5,784 nt of DNA from positions 1 to 5,784 of the forward strand of contig JBCBUY010000135.1 of NCBI GenBank assembly GCA_039817885.1, written 5' to 3'. Positions within the stretch are counted from its first letter, which is position 1, and each line of letters starts with the position of its first letter. Origin of the DNA: CALLCD01 sp039817885 (GTDB lineage: Bacteria; Pseudomonadota; Alphaproteobacteria; Caulobacterales; Hyphomonadaceae). The notes below the pieces were generated by a model that saw only the letters and a program-made list of their open reading frames with translations, had not been told where the DNA came from and did not search any database. A program made the position numbers and the translations under genes. Positions 5,268 through 5,784 of the stretch are shown one piece after another.

Positions 5268-5784
5268 ATGAGCTGGGAAAAATCGATCGAAGAGCTTCGT
5301 CGCCGGGAACGCCTGGCCGAAGAGATGGGCGGAGACGAGCCGGTCAGCCGCCAGCGCAGTCGCGGCAAGCTAACGGTAAGAGAGCGTATTGCCTTTCTTG
5401 CAGATCCGGGGAGCTTCCACGAAATCGGTAAGATCGCTGGCAAAGCGACCTATGACGCGGACGATAATCTCACAGGCTTTATGGCCGCGAACTCCGTGTT
5501 CGGCCGTGCGACGCTGCAAGGCCGGCCTGCCATGCTTTTGGGGGATGACTTTACGGTTCGCGGCGGCGCGGCGGATGCTGCGATCTGGCAGAAAATGGTC
5601 CAGGCGATCAAACAGGCCACCCAATATCGCATGCCGCTCGTCCAACTGATTGATGGCACGGGTGGCGGCGGATCTGTCAAAATGCTGGAGACCGATCCCA
5701 GAACCTATATTCCCGAAACCCCAGGCTGGGAGTACATCGTCGCAGGCCTGAGCGAAGTGCCCTTCGTTTCACTGGCTTTGGGAC
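5268..5784 (+). CDS. Biotin-dependent acyl-CoA carboxylase, carboxyltransferase (beta-type) subunit, 3' end missing
   Basis: The first 172 residues of a carboxyl transferase domain protein; full members have about 500. Family marks are GKLTVRERIAFLADPGSFHEIG (33-54), which matches the 'GKLTaRERI..LlDpGSF.E.g' opening of propionyl-, acetyl- and methylcrotonyl-CoA carboxylase beta subunits, then GDDFTVRGGAAD (92-103), matching 'DFTV.GGs'. These enzymes pass the carboxyl group from carboxybiotin to an acyl-CoA in the cytoplasm. At 124-138 the text LVQLIDGTGGGGSVK stands where many propionyl-CoA types have 'L.DSGGARIQEG', so this is a variant subfamily and the acyl-CoA substrate should not be assumed. 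The ATG at 5268 fits the usual N-terminus (MSWEKSIEELRRRE), but no Shine-Dalgarno site precedes it; an in-frame TTG at 5256 is the alternative. A biotin carboxylase partner gene would be expected beyond the right edge. Confidence 0.88.
   Translation, partial: MSWEKSIEELRRRERLAEEMGGDEPVSRQRSRGKLTVRERIAFLADPGSFHEIGKIAGKATYDADDNLTGFMAANSVFGRATLQGRPAMLLGDDFTVRGGAADAAIWQKMVQAIKQATQYRMPLVQLIDGTGGGGSVKMLETDPRTYIPETPGWEYIVAGLSEVPFVSLALG

Overview
The window reads as a moderately GC-rich proteobacterial chromosome, most likely an alphaproteobacterium. That placement is inferred from gene content: a stand-alone SCP2 protein, a Qac-type SMR exporter, a DUF11-type exported protein ending in FRVRLR, and an acyl-CoA carboxylase-type carboxyltransferase. 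No rRNA, tRNA, CRISPR array, insertion sequence or phage gene is visible. I count eight protein genes. The first and the last are cut by the window edges.

Layout. Positions 1-1582 (+) hold a tight three-gene cluster: the C-terminal part of an NmrA-like NAD(P)-binding protein, a 63-residue coiled-coil protein, and a small MAPEG-family membrane protein. The last two share an ATGA overlap. A 55-nt convergent gap follows. Positions 1638-3298 are all on the minus strand. In transcription order they are an SCP2 lipid-binding protein, a perfect 11-bp terminator-like hairpin, an alpha/beta hydrolase (lysophospholipase-like) and an SMR exporter that overlaps the hydrolase by ATGA. A 193-nt divergent intergenic region (3299-3491) then leads into a plus-strand gene for a 574-residue exported protein. 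After 51 nt comes the 5' part of a biotin-dependent carboxyltransferase beta-subunit-type gene, which runs off the right edge.

How the genes may work together. Several products point to lipid or hydrophobic-compound handling: the SCP2 lipid carrier, the lysophospholipase-like hydrolase, the MAPEG membrane protein and the acyl-CoA carboxyltransferase. This is a theme, not a demonstrated pathway. The tightest functional links are the two overlapping pairs, coiled-coil/MAPEG and hydrolase/SMR.

I see no clear new defence or mobile system. The points most worth a second look are the modular exported protein (three N-terminal repeats that look H-type-lectin-like, two DUF11-type domains, and one cysteine pair in most modules), the small heptad-repeat protein coupled to MAPEG, and the hairpin just before the hydrolase ribosome binding site.
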